Source of the DNA: Gliomastix tumulicola
Taxonomy: Eukaryota; Ascomycota; Sordariomycetes; Hypocreales; Bionectriaceae
NCBI GenBank assembly: GCA_001599755.1
Contig: BCHX01000009.1
Coordinates: forward strand, 62,001 to 126,000
Length of the DNA: 64,000 bases
Reading direction: 5' to 3'
The first letter of the stretch is position 1. The number at the start of each line of letters is the position of its first letter. This document shows positions 48,790 through 60,100 of this stretch, piece by piece. The notes below the pieces were generated by a model. The model was given only the letters and a program-made list of their open reading frames with translations. It was not told the DNA's origin and ran no database searches. Both the position numbers and the translations under genes were made by a program.

Positions 48790-49833
48790 GGTGGAAGACG
48801 AGGGTGAGGAAGGCTGTCCTCGCAGTAATAGAGGAGGAGGAGGAGGAGATTGCAAGGTTCAATCAGAAGTGAAGATATCTTGAGATCACCAGAGCTCGAC
48901 GACGGAGTGTTGTCTAGCGCGCACGCATCTTACCTTATAAGAAGGAGACAGGAAGATCAGAAAAAATAAACAGCGAAGCATCCGATTTCTCGATAGCATG
49001 CATCAGGATTCTCAGGTGTGTCTGTCCCGGAACCATCCTCGCGGGCTGCTGTGCCGCCTCTCCTCTCCCTAAGCAGTAAGAAGCCCATCCAACCCTTGTC
49101 AGCACGCGCGGGCGAGCAGCACGTTCCGAGAAGCGAGGGCGTGCACAAAAGAAACAGCGCTCGGGCAGCATGGGTAGGGGCATAGCGTCCTGCACGCCCG
49201 CTGCGCTGTCTGCTATTATAGCTGCCTACGGCGGAATTATAGTGACCCAAAAACCTGCTGGAAGGAATGGCGGAGCAGTTTGCGACGGGCAGAAAAAGGA
49301 AAAAAAGTGAAGAAAATCCAATAAACGTTGACATGCCCAGGACCTGGGACGGGGTCAATATCTGTGGTCCCCCCCCTGTTCCCATGGGTAGGCACTTTGG
49401 TAAGGAGAGCCCGCTGATACGGGCACACTGTAGGGATCCTGGTTCGAAGCGGTGGCTTGATAGGGACATTCCCGCGTTCTCCCTCTTCTTGGACGGCGTC
49501 TTCTCTTTTCTTGTTCTTGCTAGCGGTGGCCGAGCCCGAGGAGACAAGGGGTCGTCGAGGAGACTCGGTTCGAGATGCAGCTACGTTTCCACTTTCTGTT
49601 CTGGTTTGGACTGGCGGACGGGTTAGCAGACGGGCAGAATATGGGCTTCTTGGAAGGTGCCGGTGAGGGGGGAATGTGTATATATGTGCGGTGCTCGGTA
49701 GGCCAGATCCTCAATAAAGTGAAGACATCGAGAGTGTGATATCAGAGTCACACGCGGAGTAAGCATACATATCCAAGCAAGCCACCAAATCCACCACTAC
49801 CCCCCCAACCAACCTTCCAGCCCCCCTCTTGGC
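48790..49833. other. Divergent promoter region (rhodopsin-like / UbiA genes)
   Basis: 1.04 kb between divergent starts. A TATA box for the UbiA gene is at 49679. No coding signal was recognised. Confidence 0.5.
49679..49684 (+). promoter_or_regulatory. TATA box of the UbiA-type gene
   Basis: GTATATATG lies about 150 bases before the ATG at 49834. Confidence 0.45.
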
Positions 49834-50994
49834 ATGGCCGTCGAGACGCAGACAGTGGCTGCTGAGGCCACCACTACGAGTACCAGCAGCAGCACCACCA
49901 GCAGCAGCAGCATCAGCAGGCCCGGGATGGCCTGTGCGATCCTGACCGATGCTGCCGCGGGCTATGCCACAGCGACAACCACCACCACACTCGCACGGCC
50001 CCCAAAGACGCTCCTGCAGCACGCGCACCAGTACCAACAGCTGCAGGAACAGCAGCAGGTGCAGCAGCACCAGCCACCTCTCCACACTGGCCTGACACTG
50101 ACATCAGTGCCCCGGCTGGCATGGGAGTTCACACGCAGCAATTTCAACACCTTTGTGGTGCCCAACACGGCCTTTGGCGTGCTCGGGGCGCTCGTGCCGG
50201 CGTTTACGGCCGATGCACGGCCGCCGACGGTGCAGGAGGTGCTGCTGCGGCTGCCGGTGATACTCGCCTTCAACTGGTACAATGTGCTCGTCTTTGACCT
50301 GGGGAACCAGCGGGCGCCCGAGTCGGTGACGGAGGACAAGCTGAACAAGCCGTGGCGGCCTATTCCCACGGGTAAGGTGACGCCCACGCAGGCACGCAGG
50401 GCGCTGCTGGCACTTATACCCGTGTCCATGTGCCTCAACTACGCCCTCGGAGTCTGGGACCAGGCTGTCCTGATCCCCATTCTAAGCTACTTGTACAATG
50501 ATCTCGGCGGCGGCGACGAGATCCTCCGGGATCCGATCATCTCAGGCGCCTACGCCGTCGCCAACACGGCCTCGCTGCGCATCGCCATCGGCGGCGTCGG
50601 CAGCGCGGGGAACGTGACGCCCGAAGCGCTGCGCTGGGTCGCCATGGTCAGCGGCGTCATCCTCACGACGATGCAGGTGCAGGACCTCAAGGACAAGGCC
50701 GGCGACCGCACGCGCGGACGACGCACCATCGCGCTGCTCGTCGGCGACGGCTTCTCCCGGGCGTGCGTCGCCGTCTTCGTCGGCTTCTGGTCGCTCGTCT
50801 GCACGCGCTTCTGGGGTCTCGGCCCCCTCGTCTTCGCGCTCGTGCCCGGTGGCTGCGGCTTCAATGTCGTCCGCAGGGTGCTGCTCAAGAGGACGCCGCG
50901 CGAGGACTCGAGGACGTGGAAGTGGTGGTGTCTGTGGACGGTGACGCTGTACTCGCTGCCTGTGTGGGCGATGCTGGTAGGCTCTCGCGGATGA
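49834..50994 (+). CDS. UbiA-family prenyltransferase / terpene cyclase-like membrane protein
   Basis: Single-exon gene of 386 residues. The first 85 residues are low complexity (Ser/Thr, then Gln/His). Membrane helices begin near residue 104 (FNTFVVPNTAFGVLGALVPAF). The first UbiA metal-binding zone is NVLVFDLGNQ (Asp155 to Gln159), followed by ESVTEDKLNKPWRPIPTG (residues 163-180), the standard N-K-P-x-R-P-I-x-x-G element. The second is DLKDKAGDRTRGRRT (Asp284, Asp287, Asp291). The first Asp-rich motif is reduced to one Asp with Asn-Gln after it, as in a fungal subgroup that includes UbiA-type sesquiterpene cyclases. It either transfers a prenyl chain or cyclises one. The next two genes encode an FAD oxidase and a P450 on the same strand, which suggests terpenoid biosynthesis. 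Confidence 0.88.
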   Translation: MAVETQTVAAEATTTSTSSSTTSSSSISRPGMACAILTDAAAGYATATTTTTLARPPKTLLQHAHQYQQLQEQQQVQQHQPPLHTGLTLTSVPRLAWEFTRSNFNTFVVPNTAFGVLGALVPAFTADARPPTVQEVLLRLPVILAFNWYNVLVFDLGNQRAPESVTEDKLNKPWRPIPTGKVTPTQARRALLALIPVSMCLNYALGVWDQAVLIPILSYLYNDLGGGDEILRDPIISGAYAVANTASLRIAIGGVGSAGNVTPEALRWVAMVSGVILTTMQVQDLKDKAGDRTRGRRTIALLVGDGFSRACVAVFVGFWSLVCTRFWGLGPLVFALVPGGCGFNVVRRVLLKRTPREDSRTWKWWCLWTVTLYSLPVWAMLVGSRG

Positions 50995-51920
50995 AGGATG
51001 AGGGGAGGGAAAGGACCTTCTGCTGCGCCAGATACAGCCCATGCAGGCGTGCTTACAGGGGAGGGAGTGTGGCTTGCATGGCTGTAAATTACAGGCGACA
51101 GGGCATGCGCTGCGGGCCAAGCGAGCGAGCGCGATTATACAACGGTCAGGGACGGAATTCATAAGCCCGAGCGAGGGGGGCGTTGGACTTGTTCAGTAGT
51201 CGAATTCGCGTGCAGTGCTCAGAATAGATAGCTGAACCGGGGGAAGAAGATGTTGGAACTCGCTGTTTACTCAATGCTGACCTGACCCTCCGTCCGCCCG
51301 TATTGCTGTGCTCTCTATCGATCCGGGGTCTCTGCTATTTATTGGATGGACAATGTCCGGCCGGTGGGCAAATTCAGGTGAGAGTGTGCACTCAGGCGAC
51401 AAACCAACACAATACTAGAGTAATGCAATCTCAGTGAACCAACATCTTCCCCTCCCTCCCCCCTCCCCCCCCTTTCCAGGGCCAATGGTGCACACTGCCT
51501 CATCATTGGAATCTGTCGAGGCCTCCACTCGATCGGCCCGGCCACGTTGTTCTGCTGTATGTATGAGGCTTATTATAGGCGCTGTGTGCGAGTGTCGGCC
51601 CTGAGATTGCAGCACGATGGCGTTCCAATATTCCAGAATCCCGTACCTGGCGCCAGGTTCCAGATCCTTTCAATGCAGCTGCCACACACAGACCGCGTGT
51701 CGCGATTCCGGGGAGAGCGCCGGATTCAGCTGCCAAGGGTAGCTCCAGGAGGCCTGTGATTGTCAACAATGCTGCTTCGTCTGTACTTTGTGTTGTATTT
51801 AACCTGTTTTGTCCCTTGCTTAGACCCTTACTTTCTACCTTCCTTCCCTTCCCTCCCTCATGGTCTTCCATCGAGTCTGATCTGACAGCGGAGGAACATC
51901 AAATTCACACGGGTCTCATC
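50995..51920. other. Spacer upstream of the FAD oxidase gene
   Basis: No coding signal recognised. It ends in a CT-rich leader (about 51830-51870). Confidence 0.5.
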
Positions 51921-53920
51921 ATGGTCGGTCTTCGCTCCCTCCTCCTCCCCCTCCTCCTCCTCTCAGGCCAGACGGCCGCCGCCCTCCGCCTGGCGCCGCG
52001 CAGCGAGAGCGATGCCACCACCAACCTCGACGCCGACTTCGAAGAGGCCCTCGAGGAGGCCACCCTCCTCGCGGAGCCAGGCCCCCGGGCCGCCAACAAC
52101 TTCGGCTGCCGCTGCTTCCCCGGCGACCTCTGCTGGCCCTCGGACGCGCTCTGGACGGCCTTCAACCGCACCCTCGGCGGCAAGCTCGTCAAGACGGTGC
52201 CCATCGCGAGCGCGTGCCACGACAACAACCCCTGGGTCCCGTATAATGCGGCCGAGTGCGCGCGCGTCCAGGGCGCCTGGGCCGATCCGGATCTGCACAC
52301 CTCCTCGTCCTCGTCCGTCATGGCGCCGTTCTTCGCGAATATGAGCTGTGATCCGTTCACGGCGCGCGGGGATCGGTGTATCCTGGGCACGTACGTGCGG
52401 TATGCGGTCAAGGCGACGTCGGCGCTTGATGTCAAGCTGACGGTGCTGTTTGCGCTGGCGAATAACATTCGGCTCGTGATTCGGAATACGGGGCATGATT
52501 TCTTCGGCAAGTCGACAGGGGCTGGCGCGCTCGCTGTCTGGACGCATCATCTGAAGGATATCAAGGTCCATGACTACAGTTCGACAGCGTACAAGGGTAG
52601 GCTTTACCATTGGAAGCGTGGCTGGGAGTTCCAATGGCTGACAGTGATGATAGGCAAGGCACTTACTATCGGCGCCGGAGTACAGGTCAGGGAGGCCTTC
52701 GACGCCGCTCACGCAAAGGGTCTCGTTGTCGTTGGCGGCGACTCGTCTAGTGTCGGTCTTGCTGGAGGATACACTCAGGGAGGTGGCCACGGTCCTCTCG
52801 TCTCCAAGTTCGGCCTCGCTGCTGACCAGGTCCTCGAGTGGGAGGTCGTCACGGCCACGGGCCTGCAGATCAAGGCCAGCGCGACGCAGAACTCGGATCT
52901 GTACTGGGCGCTTTCGGGCGGCGGCGGCGGTACATACGGCATCGTCGTCTCGGCCACGGTCAAGGCGCATCCAGACTCGAAGGTCACCGTCGCGAGCCTC
53001 TCGTTCTTCAACCCCGACCAGACGTCCGACGCCTTCTACAACACGATCAAGATCTTCCTCGCGAGCCTGACCAACATCATCGATAGCGGTGCCGTGGCGA
53101 TCTGGCTGCTGACGAACGAGATCTTCATGATCCAGTCGATAACGGCTCCCGGGAAGAGTGCCGAAGAGGTGCGCTCGTGGCTGCAGACCACGTTCGACAG
53201 GCTGGAGGTGGAGGAGATTCCCTACAGTATGTGTCGCTTGCCCAGGTCTATTATTACTCAAGCAGAAGCTGACCCCCTTCCCTAGACTTCGATGTCAAAG
53301 AATTCCCCACGTTCCTCGACAGCTACCACTCCATGAGCCCTGAGCCCGCCGTTACGGCAGGGAACTTTGGTGGCCGTCTTCTGCCGCGCTCCCTGCTGAA
53401 GGACAAGTGCACCATTCGCAAGCTGGTCAACAACCTCCGCTTCATCGTCGAAGAGGGCGGCCTCATCTCTGGCCTCTCCGTCAACGTTGGAAAGCAGCCC
53501 TCCATCCCGAACGCAGTGAATCCAGCATGGAGAGACACAGCCATCAGCGCAGTCATCGGATCGTAAGTCCACTCACGCAAAATCCCCCCCCCCTCATCAC
53601 ACACAACCCCGCACCACTAACAGACCGCTCTCAGATACTGGAATGAGGACGGCATCGAGGCCAACGTCAAGGACCAGGAATGGATCCGGAACAAGCTCGT
53701 CCCGAAGCTGGCAGAGCTCACCCCCGGCGGCGCAGCCTACCTCAACGAGGCCGACTTCGGCCAGCCCGAGTGGCAGAAGGTCTTCTACGGCGCCAACTAC
53801 AACCGGCTGCGGAGCATCAAGAGGAAGTACGACCCCCTCGATACCTTCTACGGCCTGACCGCCGTCGGCAGTGAGGACTGGGAGTCCAGACCCGACGGCC
53901 GGTTATGCAGGGCGTGGTAA
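51921..53920 (+). CDS. Secreted FAD-linked oxidase (VAO/berberine-bridge-type)
   Basis: Predicted 603 residues from exons 51921-52596, 52654-53226, 53286-53562 and 53635-53920. The signal peptide is MVGLRSLLLPLLLLSGQTAA. The N-terminal CRCFPGDLCWPS motif is typical of fungal secreted FAD oxidases. His192 in RNTGHDFFGKS is the candidate covalent FAD attachment residue, and GGYTQGGGHGPLVSKFGLAADQVLEWEVVTATG completes the FAD_binding_4 fold. The C-terminal ANYNRLRSIKRKYDPLDTFYGL matches the BBE domain end. Such enzymes do oxidative ring closures or alcohol/amine oxidations in natural-product pathways. The first intron is 57 bp and stop-free, so its retention would add 19 residues. The gene sits between the UbiA and P450 genes on the same strand. 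Confidence 0.92.
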
Positions 53921-54655
53921 CTAGCAACTAACTGTACACGTTACGTTGGAGGGGGGGCGTTCTTCTGCCGAGCGTTTTGGTACTGCCGGCGTTTCTGTAA
54001 TCACATGTAATATGTTTAATATGTATGTATGTATATACTCACGTCGACAAGACAAGCACAAGAGACTTCCTTTGCATCTCCATTGTCGGTCAGGGTATTC
54101 TCTCTCTCCACTGGTCTGCATGCCATGCCACCTCGGTGGTGGTAAAGGAAAAAGAGTCCACAGCACGACCAGGGGGGAGGGGCGTATATATATCAAGTGC
54201 TAGCTAGTTCACGTCGGTTAAGGAAATGACAGCTGCTAGGCCTGCATTAGGCCCGCATACCTTCCTATCAAAGCCAGGATGTCGGTGTTCCTTCGCCAAT
54301 ATTTGCCTCCGTAGCGAACAGTGTTTCTCGGATCGGAGTGCTACTGGCCCGACACTAAGTTGGCGAGACCATTCTGATGGAGGATTTCCGCATATCGACG
54401 TTGCAAGCCCCCCCCCAGGCGGTGTGGAAATTCACCGTTGGCAAGACAGTCGTTACCAATGCCGGAACACGGGCTCGCAAAAAAAACCTGATCGGTCAGA
54501 AGCATGCAGCCTACCCACTGGATGAATCCCCCCTGGGAGGAGAGGGGAAGAGGAGGGGAGTCCCTTAAGGGACAGACAGCCACCCGGCAAGGGACCTGCT
54601 GCTCCTGCCCCCCCGTACGACACAGACAGACAGACTGTGGTCATAGCTCATCAAT
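53921..54655. other. Spacer upstream of the P450 gene
   Basis: Has a short ATGT/TATA tract near 54018-54036 and a C-rich leader before the ATG. No coding signal was recognised. Confidence 0.5.
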
Positions 54656-56629
54656 ATGTTTTCACACCTGACGACGTTGGCACTGGCTGCCGGCCTCTTC
54701 GCTCACAACGTCGTTTTCATCCGTGGCGAGTGGCATCTTCACATCAAGCACATTCTCACCGCCCATGCCGGCCTCTGGCTGGGCACGCTGTACATCCTTC
54801 AACGCAGCCATGCGGCCGTCTCGCTCCTCTCCGCCGTGCTGCAGACGACGAGTCTCGCGGGTGCGTACCTGGCCGCGCTGTTCACCAGCATGACTGTCTA
54901 CCGTCTCTTCTTCCACAAGCTGGCCCGGTTTCCGGGGCCGAAGCTGGCAGCTGTGTCGAAGCTGTGGCATGTGTGGAATGTGCGCAAGTCCACGAACCAT
55001 CTCTTCATGACGGCCCTGCATAAGAAATACGGGAGTGTCGTCCGCACCGGTAAGTCACAAGCCGTCGAGAACAGACCTCAAAAGTAAGGAAGGGAATAAA
55101 TACCATGCTGAGAACGGTCATAGGCCCCAATGAGATTTCCATCTTCCACCCCAATGCCATTCATCTGCTCGATGGCTGGGGCAACACCACGACCAAGGAC
55201 ATCTGGTACGACGTCATCTTCCCCAAGATCTCCATCGTCTTCACCCGCAGCGAGCAGCACCACAAGGAGGGGCTCAAGGCATGGACCCAGGCTCTCGGGA
55301 ACAAATGTAGGGCACCTTGACCCGTCTCCGAAATGCGTCGTGACTAACAAGATTAGCTATGATGACGTTCAACGCGCGGGTGAGCCATCACGTCAAGTCC
55401 TTGTGCGACGCCGTTACCGCATACGGCAGCGATGCCGTCGTCCCCGTCAACGATCTCGTTGCGAGGTTCACCTTCGACATCATTGGCGACGTGCTCTTCA
55501 GCCAGGACTACAACCTCCTGGGAACACGGGGATGGCACCCTTACCTTGAGCACCGCGCCGACGCACTTCCTATCCTCGGTCCCATCAATGACGTGACGTG
55601 GCTGGGGCATCTCATGTTCTGCGTTGCGCCGTTCTGGAAACGGGTCAAGGACTGGTTCTACATGGTCGACTACTCGGTCGAGGTGATGGAGGAGCGTCTT
55701 GCTGTGAGCGACCATTCCTGTCCGCAAGTCTCCCATTGGGTGGGCTCTTACTAATGATGATTATACAGAGTAACGAAAAGGAGCCCAAGATGGATATGGC
55801 CTCCTTCTTTATTGACGAGTACAATAAGATGGAGGGGGTCTGGAGCCCGGAGAAGCGGATGCTGAATCTCCAGGGCACATCCGTGACGGCTGCGATTGCA
55901 GGAAGGTGAGCACATAACCGTGGGCCTAATAGGTCTCTTCACATAGGTGTAGCATATATTGACTGACCTTGATCAGTGACACCACGACGTCAGCCATCAT
56001 CTGTGCCATCTGGTCGCTTGCCAACCACCCAGAGCACGTTCGCCAGATCCGAGAGGAGATCGCGGGCATCGACATCAACGACTCGAACGCCTTGGGCACA
56101 CTTCCACACCTCGGAGGGTTCATCAACGAGGTCCTACGTGTGCTCCCACCGGCCATGAGCGGCGCTGCACGAGTAACTGGTTCCGACGGCATGGTCGTCG
56201 ACGGCGTCCAGATTCCTGCTGGTGTCAAGGTCACGGCGCCCAAGTATGCCATGATGAGATGTAAGTATTCCTTTTTTTCCCCCTATAAAATTCCTAAACC
56301 CGACGTGATATCTGACTGGCCACACCACAGTGGAATCCGCCTTCGTCCAGCCTAATGACTTCATCCCCGAGAGATGGCACTCCAAGCCAGAGCTCATCAT
56401 CGACAGGCGAGCCTTCGGACCCTTCTCTGTCGGGCCCCGAGCATGCGTCGGCAAGCCTCTTGCGTACACCCAGCTTCGTCTGGTCGTTGCGTCTCTTGTG
56501 ACTCACTTTGAAATTACGTTTGCGCCGGGGTACGAAGCGCAGACTATGTGGCGTGAGCTGAAGGATCAGGTCACTGCGCAGCCTGGACCTGTTCGCTGTG
56601 TCTTTACGCCTCGGAAGGCAGACGCTTGA
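54656..56629 (+). CDS. Cytochrome P450 monooxygenase
   Basis: Predicted 547 residues from six exons: 54656-55049, 55124-55306, 55357-55703, 55769-55905, 55977-56260 and 56331-56629. The N-terminus has several hydrophobic segments (LTTLALAAGLFAHNVVFI, HAGLWLGTLYIL, AGAYLAALFTSMTVYRLFF), then the hinge FPGPKLAAVSKLWH. The oxygen-binding I-helix motif AGSDTTTS (residues 352-359) is formed across an intron. The ExxR motif is Glu405-Val-Leu-Arg408, PERW is 461-464, and the heme loop FSVGPRACVGKPLA has Cys487 as the iron ligand. It is an ER-anchored fungal P450; the layout resembles those of secondary-metabolite pathways. The substrate is unknown, probably a product of the preceding UbiA and FAD oxidase genes. 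Confidence 0.94.
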
Positions 56630-57143
56630 TGATTTATGATGGAATGGGACTTGGGCGATTGCGCTTGGATGGTGGTGCCGTAATGATAGGATCAAATGAA
56701 TGTTGCTATCAAAGAATCGACTCACGATCTTGGATATCGTACGACATACACGCAATGACAGGAGGAGAGTACCCTTCCTCATCCATGTGTAGCTACTCTC
56801 GATCATGATCCGGCTGCTTGACCACACTGCTCTGCACCTTCGTAAGCGCTATCCAAGAACTCCTCGCCGCTTCACTGAGCGCCAGCCTGCCATATGACCG
56901 AGATCGATGCCCGTCATTAACCGCCATTACCCGCCGCCCACGCGGGGAATCGCGCATTTGTGACTCGGGTTGCTGATTTAGGAGGTCAGGCATCATCCTG
57001 GTAGGAGGACTGGGGCGTTAGGCATCATTTCCACTCACGCGGGCGAGAGAGGGACAACGGTAAGCTCATTCATTGAAGAGCTCATCCAGGACTCTCCCTC
57101 AACGTATACACAAGGTCCGTTTTGGCGCGCGGTGTCTTGCGTC
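56630..57143. other. Spacer holding a relic of the desaturase 3' end
   Basis: Between the P450 and HET genes. About 56735-56915 is similar to 60048-60258, the end of the desaturase gene on the minus strand. The rest is unremarkable. Confidence 0.6.
56735..56915 (-). repeat. Direct repeat copy A: relic of the end of the desaturase gene
   Basis: By eye about 80% identical to copy B over the best 100 bases, starting from the shared GATCATGRTCYGGCTGCTTG string. On the minus strand it reads SEAARSSWIALTKVQSSVVKQPDHDRE-like residues, against EEAARRSGIALTEEQRNVVKQPDHDQE in the intact gene. It lacks about 17 bases present in copy B and most differences are transitions. Confidence 0.8.
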
Positions 57144-59786
57144 ATGCCTGCATACTCTTTCCTCCCTTTGCCAGTGGGAAGTATTCGCCTGCTCCGGTTA
57201 ATGCCGCGCCGAGACGAAGATGCTCGCATACGATGCCAGCTCTTCAACTATCGTCTCGATGACTCGTCCAAAGGAACGCATCTCTACGAGGCTCTGTCCT
57301 ACGTATGGGGCTCTTGGGACAGACCTCAGTCCATCTCCATAGGCGAAGGCGACTGCGACTTTCCTGTCACGGCGAACCTGTATGCAGCGCTAGAACATCT
57401 CCAGGATCGCTTCTTGGAGCGGGTTGTATGGGTCGACGCGATTTGTATCAATCAAAAGGACATGGAGGAGCGTAGTCGCCAGGTCCAGGCTATGGCGATG
57501 ATATATGCCAAATCAAGCTGTGTACTTGTCTGGCTTGGACAGCCGGAGCCCGATGGTGATCACGCACTCGAAGCAATTCGTGGTGCTGCAGAAGAAGAGC
57601 GATCTGCGAAGCCCTCGGTGGACATAACGACCCGCGAAGCCATTCTCAGACTGCTTCAAAGGCCCTGGTTCCAGCGCATCTGGGTAAGAGAGAGAGAGAC
57701 ATCAGCCAGCCCAACAGCTTGGGCATATATGTGTTGACAAACGTCCCTTTATTCATAGGTACTTCAAGAGGTCGCCGCAGCTCGACACATCCTGATGATG
57801 TGCGGTTCCACGGAGATTGAAGGATACGCGTTCTGCTCAGGCCTAAGCGCTTTGAAGCTCTCCTATAAAGCTCATCCCGGCTTACAGACCTTGATCCAGT
57901 CGGTGAACTACCTCATACAGGGCGCGAACCTGCGGCCAAAACGCGTCATCAGCCAGTCAGCCAGGGCATCTTCTTTAGGCATACGGCCCCTAGGCGACCT
58001 GGTCGACATGTACCACAACCGTCAGGCGAGTGAGCGCCATGACAAGATTTACGCTCTGCTTGGCATGAGCTCGGACGACCCAGGCGCCGCTGGCATATTG
58101 CCTGACTACGAAATATCGTGGAAGCACCTCTTCCTACATGTCGTCCACGTTCTTGCTGGCGAACAAGCCTCTGTAGAGACTTGGGACGACAGGGAGATTG
58201 CCGTCATCAAGACCCAGGGATGCATTATTGGTCATGTGTCCTCGGTCAAAGAGTACGGTACTTCTTGGGACGACAGGCCGGCCGTGGAAATCACCTCAGG
58301 GAATACTATATCTAGATATCTGGGCCATGGAGGCGGGTGGAGCTTTCGCTGGACTGTTCGCGCCTCAGCGGCATCCGTCCAGGAGGGTGATCTCGTCTGC
58401 CTTCTGCGGGGATCGTCGAAGCCAACAATCGTCAGGCTACTCGACGATTACTGCGTTGTCATCGCGATTACCGTGACGCCTCCAGCGCATATACAGACCG
58501 GGAGTGGGCATGTCCAATGGTCGGAAATTCTATCATCGATAGCCACTTTCCCCCATGACTTTCTTCTCGTCTGGGATTGGGAAGAGTCCCCAGGAGGGTT
58601 GGAGGGTAGAGAAGGCTGCAGGTCCTTTGCCGAGAGCCGACTGCCGAGGCGTCTGTCAACACAGTCGGAAGATTGTTTAGAAGAGGCGACAAGGTTGCGG
58701 AATGTCGGTCTGATATTGAAAGACCTGGGAAAGTACTGGGGCGCAGGGGAGAAGCTTCAGCGCGCAATACAGGCCTTTGCAACGGCGTCTGGGGAAGATC
58801 ATCTCGACACACTCGCAGCCATGGACGAGCTCGGCTCAATATACAAGCAAAACTGGCAATGGAAGGAGGCGGAGGAGTTGTACGGCCGCTTGATGCAGAT
58901 GAGGAAGCGGGTATCGGGGGCGGATCACCCAGACACGCTGAGCAGCATGGCTAACCTAGCCTTGACCTACCGAAGCCAGAGCGGCCCGGAGAGCGTAGAA
59001 AAGACGATGAACGCAAAGAAGCTAGAGGTCATGATAGAAGTACTGAAGCGACAAGGAGATTATGCCCGCGTTACCGAAGACGGGGTGCTCAGGATCGCAA
59101 GAGTGTTTGATGAAGAGGTGGTGACTCTCCTGCTCGAGCACAGGGGGGATGAAGTCCCGTTCACAGAAAGGATTTTCATCCAGATTGCAAGGCGGTTTGG
59201 TCAGGAACTAATAGGGCTCCTCCTTGAGAAACGAGGTGCCGATGTCCAGATCACGGAAGGAGTGGTAAAGGCAGCAGCCGAGAATAAAACACGGGGAAGA
59301 GATGTAATGACACTTCTACTCCGGGGAGGGTATGAGATCCGGGTCACGGAGGAGGCTGTTACCGAGATGGCAAGATCATTCGATCAAGAAGTGATGGAGC
59401 TCCTCCTTGAGAAGACGGGAGCTAGTGTCCGGATCACAGGAGAAGTGGTTAAGGCAGCCGCCGAGAATACAAGATGGGGTGGGGATGTGATGATAGTTCT
59501 ACTCCAAAGAGCAGAAGAGATCCAGGTTACAGAGGCGGCTGTTGTCCAGATTGCAAGATTATTTGATCGGGAAATGATGGAGCTCCTCCATAAGAAAAAG
59601 GGAGCCGATTTCCAGATCACCGAAGAAGTGGTCAGGGCAGCAGCTAGGAATGATCGGGGAAAGGGAGTGACATCATTCCTTCTTGAGCACGGGGGGGACA
59701 GGGTTCAGAACATAGTGAAAACGATTGATGCCGAGGGGGAAAGGATGGTGTCTAGGAAGAAGGATAAAAAGAAGAAAAGGGGTTAG
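57144..59786 (+). CDS. HET-domain protein with TPR and C-terminal repeat array
   Basis: Predicted 855 residues from exons 57144-57683 and 57759-59786, with a 75-bp intron. The HET domain spans about residues 45-200, with YEALSYVWG (48-56), VVWVDAICINQKDMEERSRQV, AKSSCVLVWLG and RPWFQRIWVLQEVAAA (joined across the intron). RHDKIYALLGMSSD follows. TPR-like repeats lie at about residues 484-590 (NVGLILKDLGKYWGAGEKLQRAI; DHLDTLAAMDELGSIYKQ; DHPDTLSSMANLALTYRSQ). From about residue 600 come some eight units of about 31 residues with the core FDxEVMELLLEKxGAxVxIT. It ends in a lysine-rich tail. HET proteins mediate cell death on heterokaryon incompatibility or other triggers. The gene is flanked by direct repeats. 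Confidence 0.9.
59030..59740 (+). repeat. Array of about eight 31-residue repeats in the HET protein gene
   Basis: Alternating unit types, one with FDQEVMELLLEKTGASVRIT and the other with AAENKTRGRDVMTLLL and VTEEAV, succeed one another at about 90-95 nt spacing. The units have diverged, so the array looks old. Confidence 0.8.
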
Positions 59787-60100
59787 GATAGGCTCCTTGA
59801 AATTGAAACGGAGTCGCTATAGCGTCGATTGTTTGGACTGTATCCGTACTATTGATCTGGGAAGAACGGTAGTTCGACGCTCGGGAAGCCTGGGTGAGCA
59901 TATAATTCCATGAAGGACTTGAGGAATCTCTCTTGTTGGGACGAGAGGAGTATCGGTACGGCCCGTACTGGTCGAACGACACAATGCCAACAGACAGACA
60001 GGCCCCAACGAGAGGCGTCAACTGTTGGTATCAATTTAGAATCGGTTCTATGAATCAGGATACCGTACAACATACACACTCTCGCGGTAGGCGAGTGACC
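59787..60100. other. Convergent spacer
   Basis: 3' flanks of the HET and desaturase genes; it includes the outer edge of direct repeat copy B (from about 60048). Confidence 0.5.
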
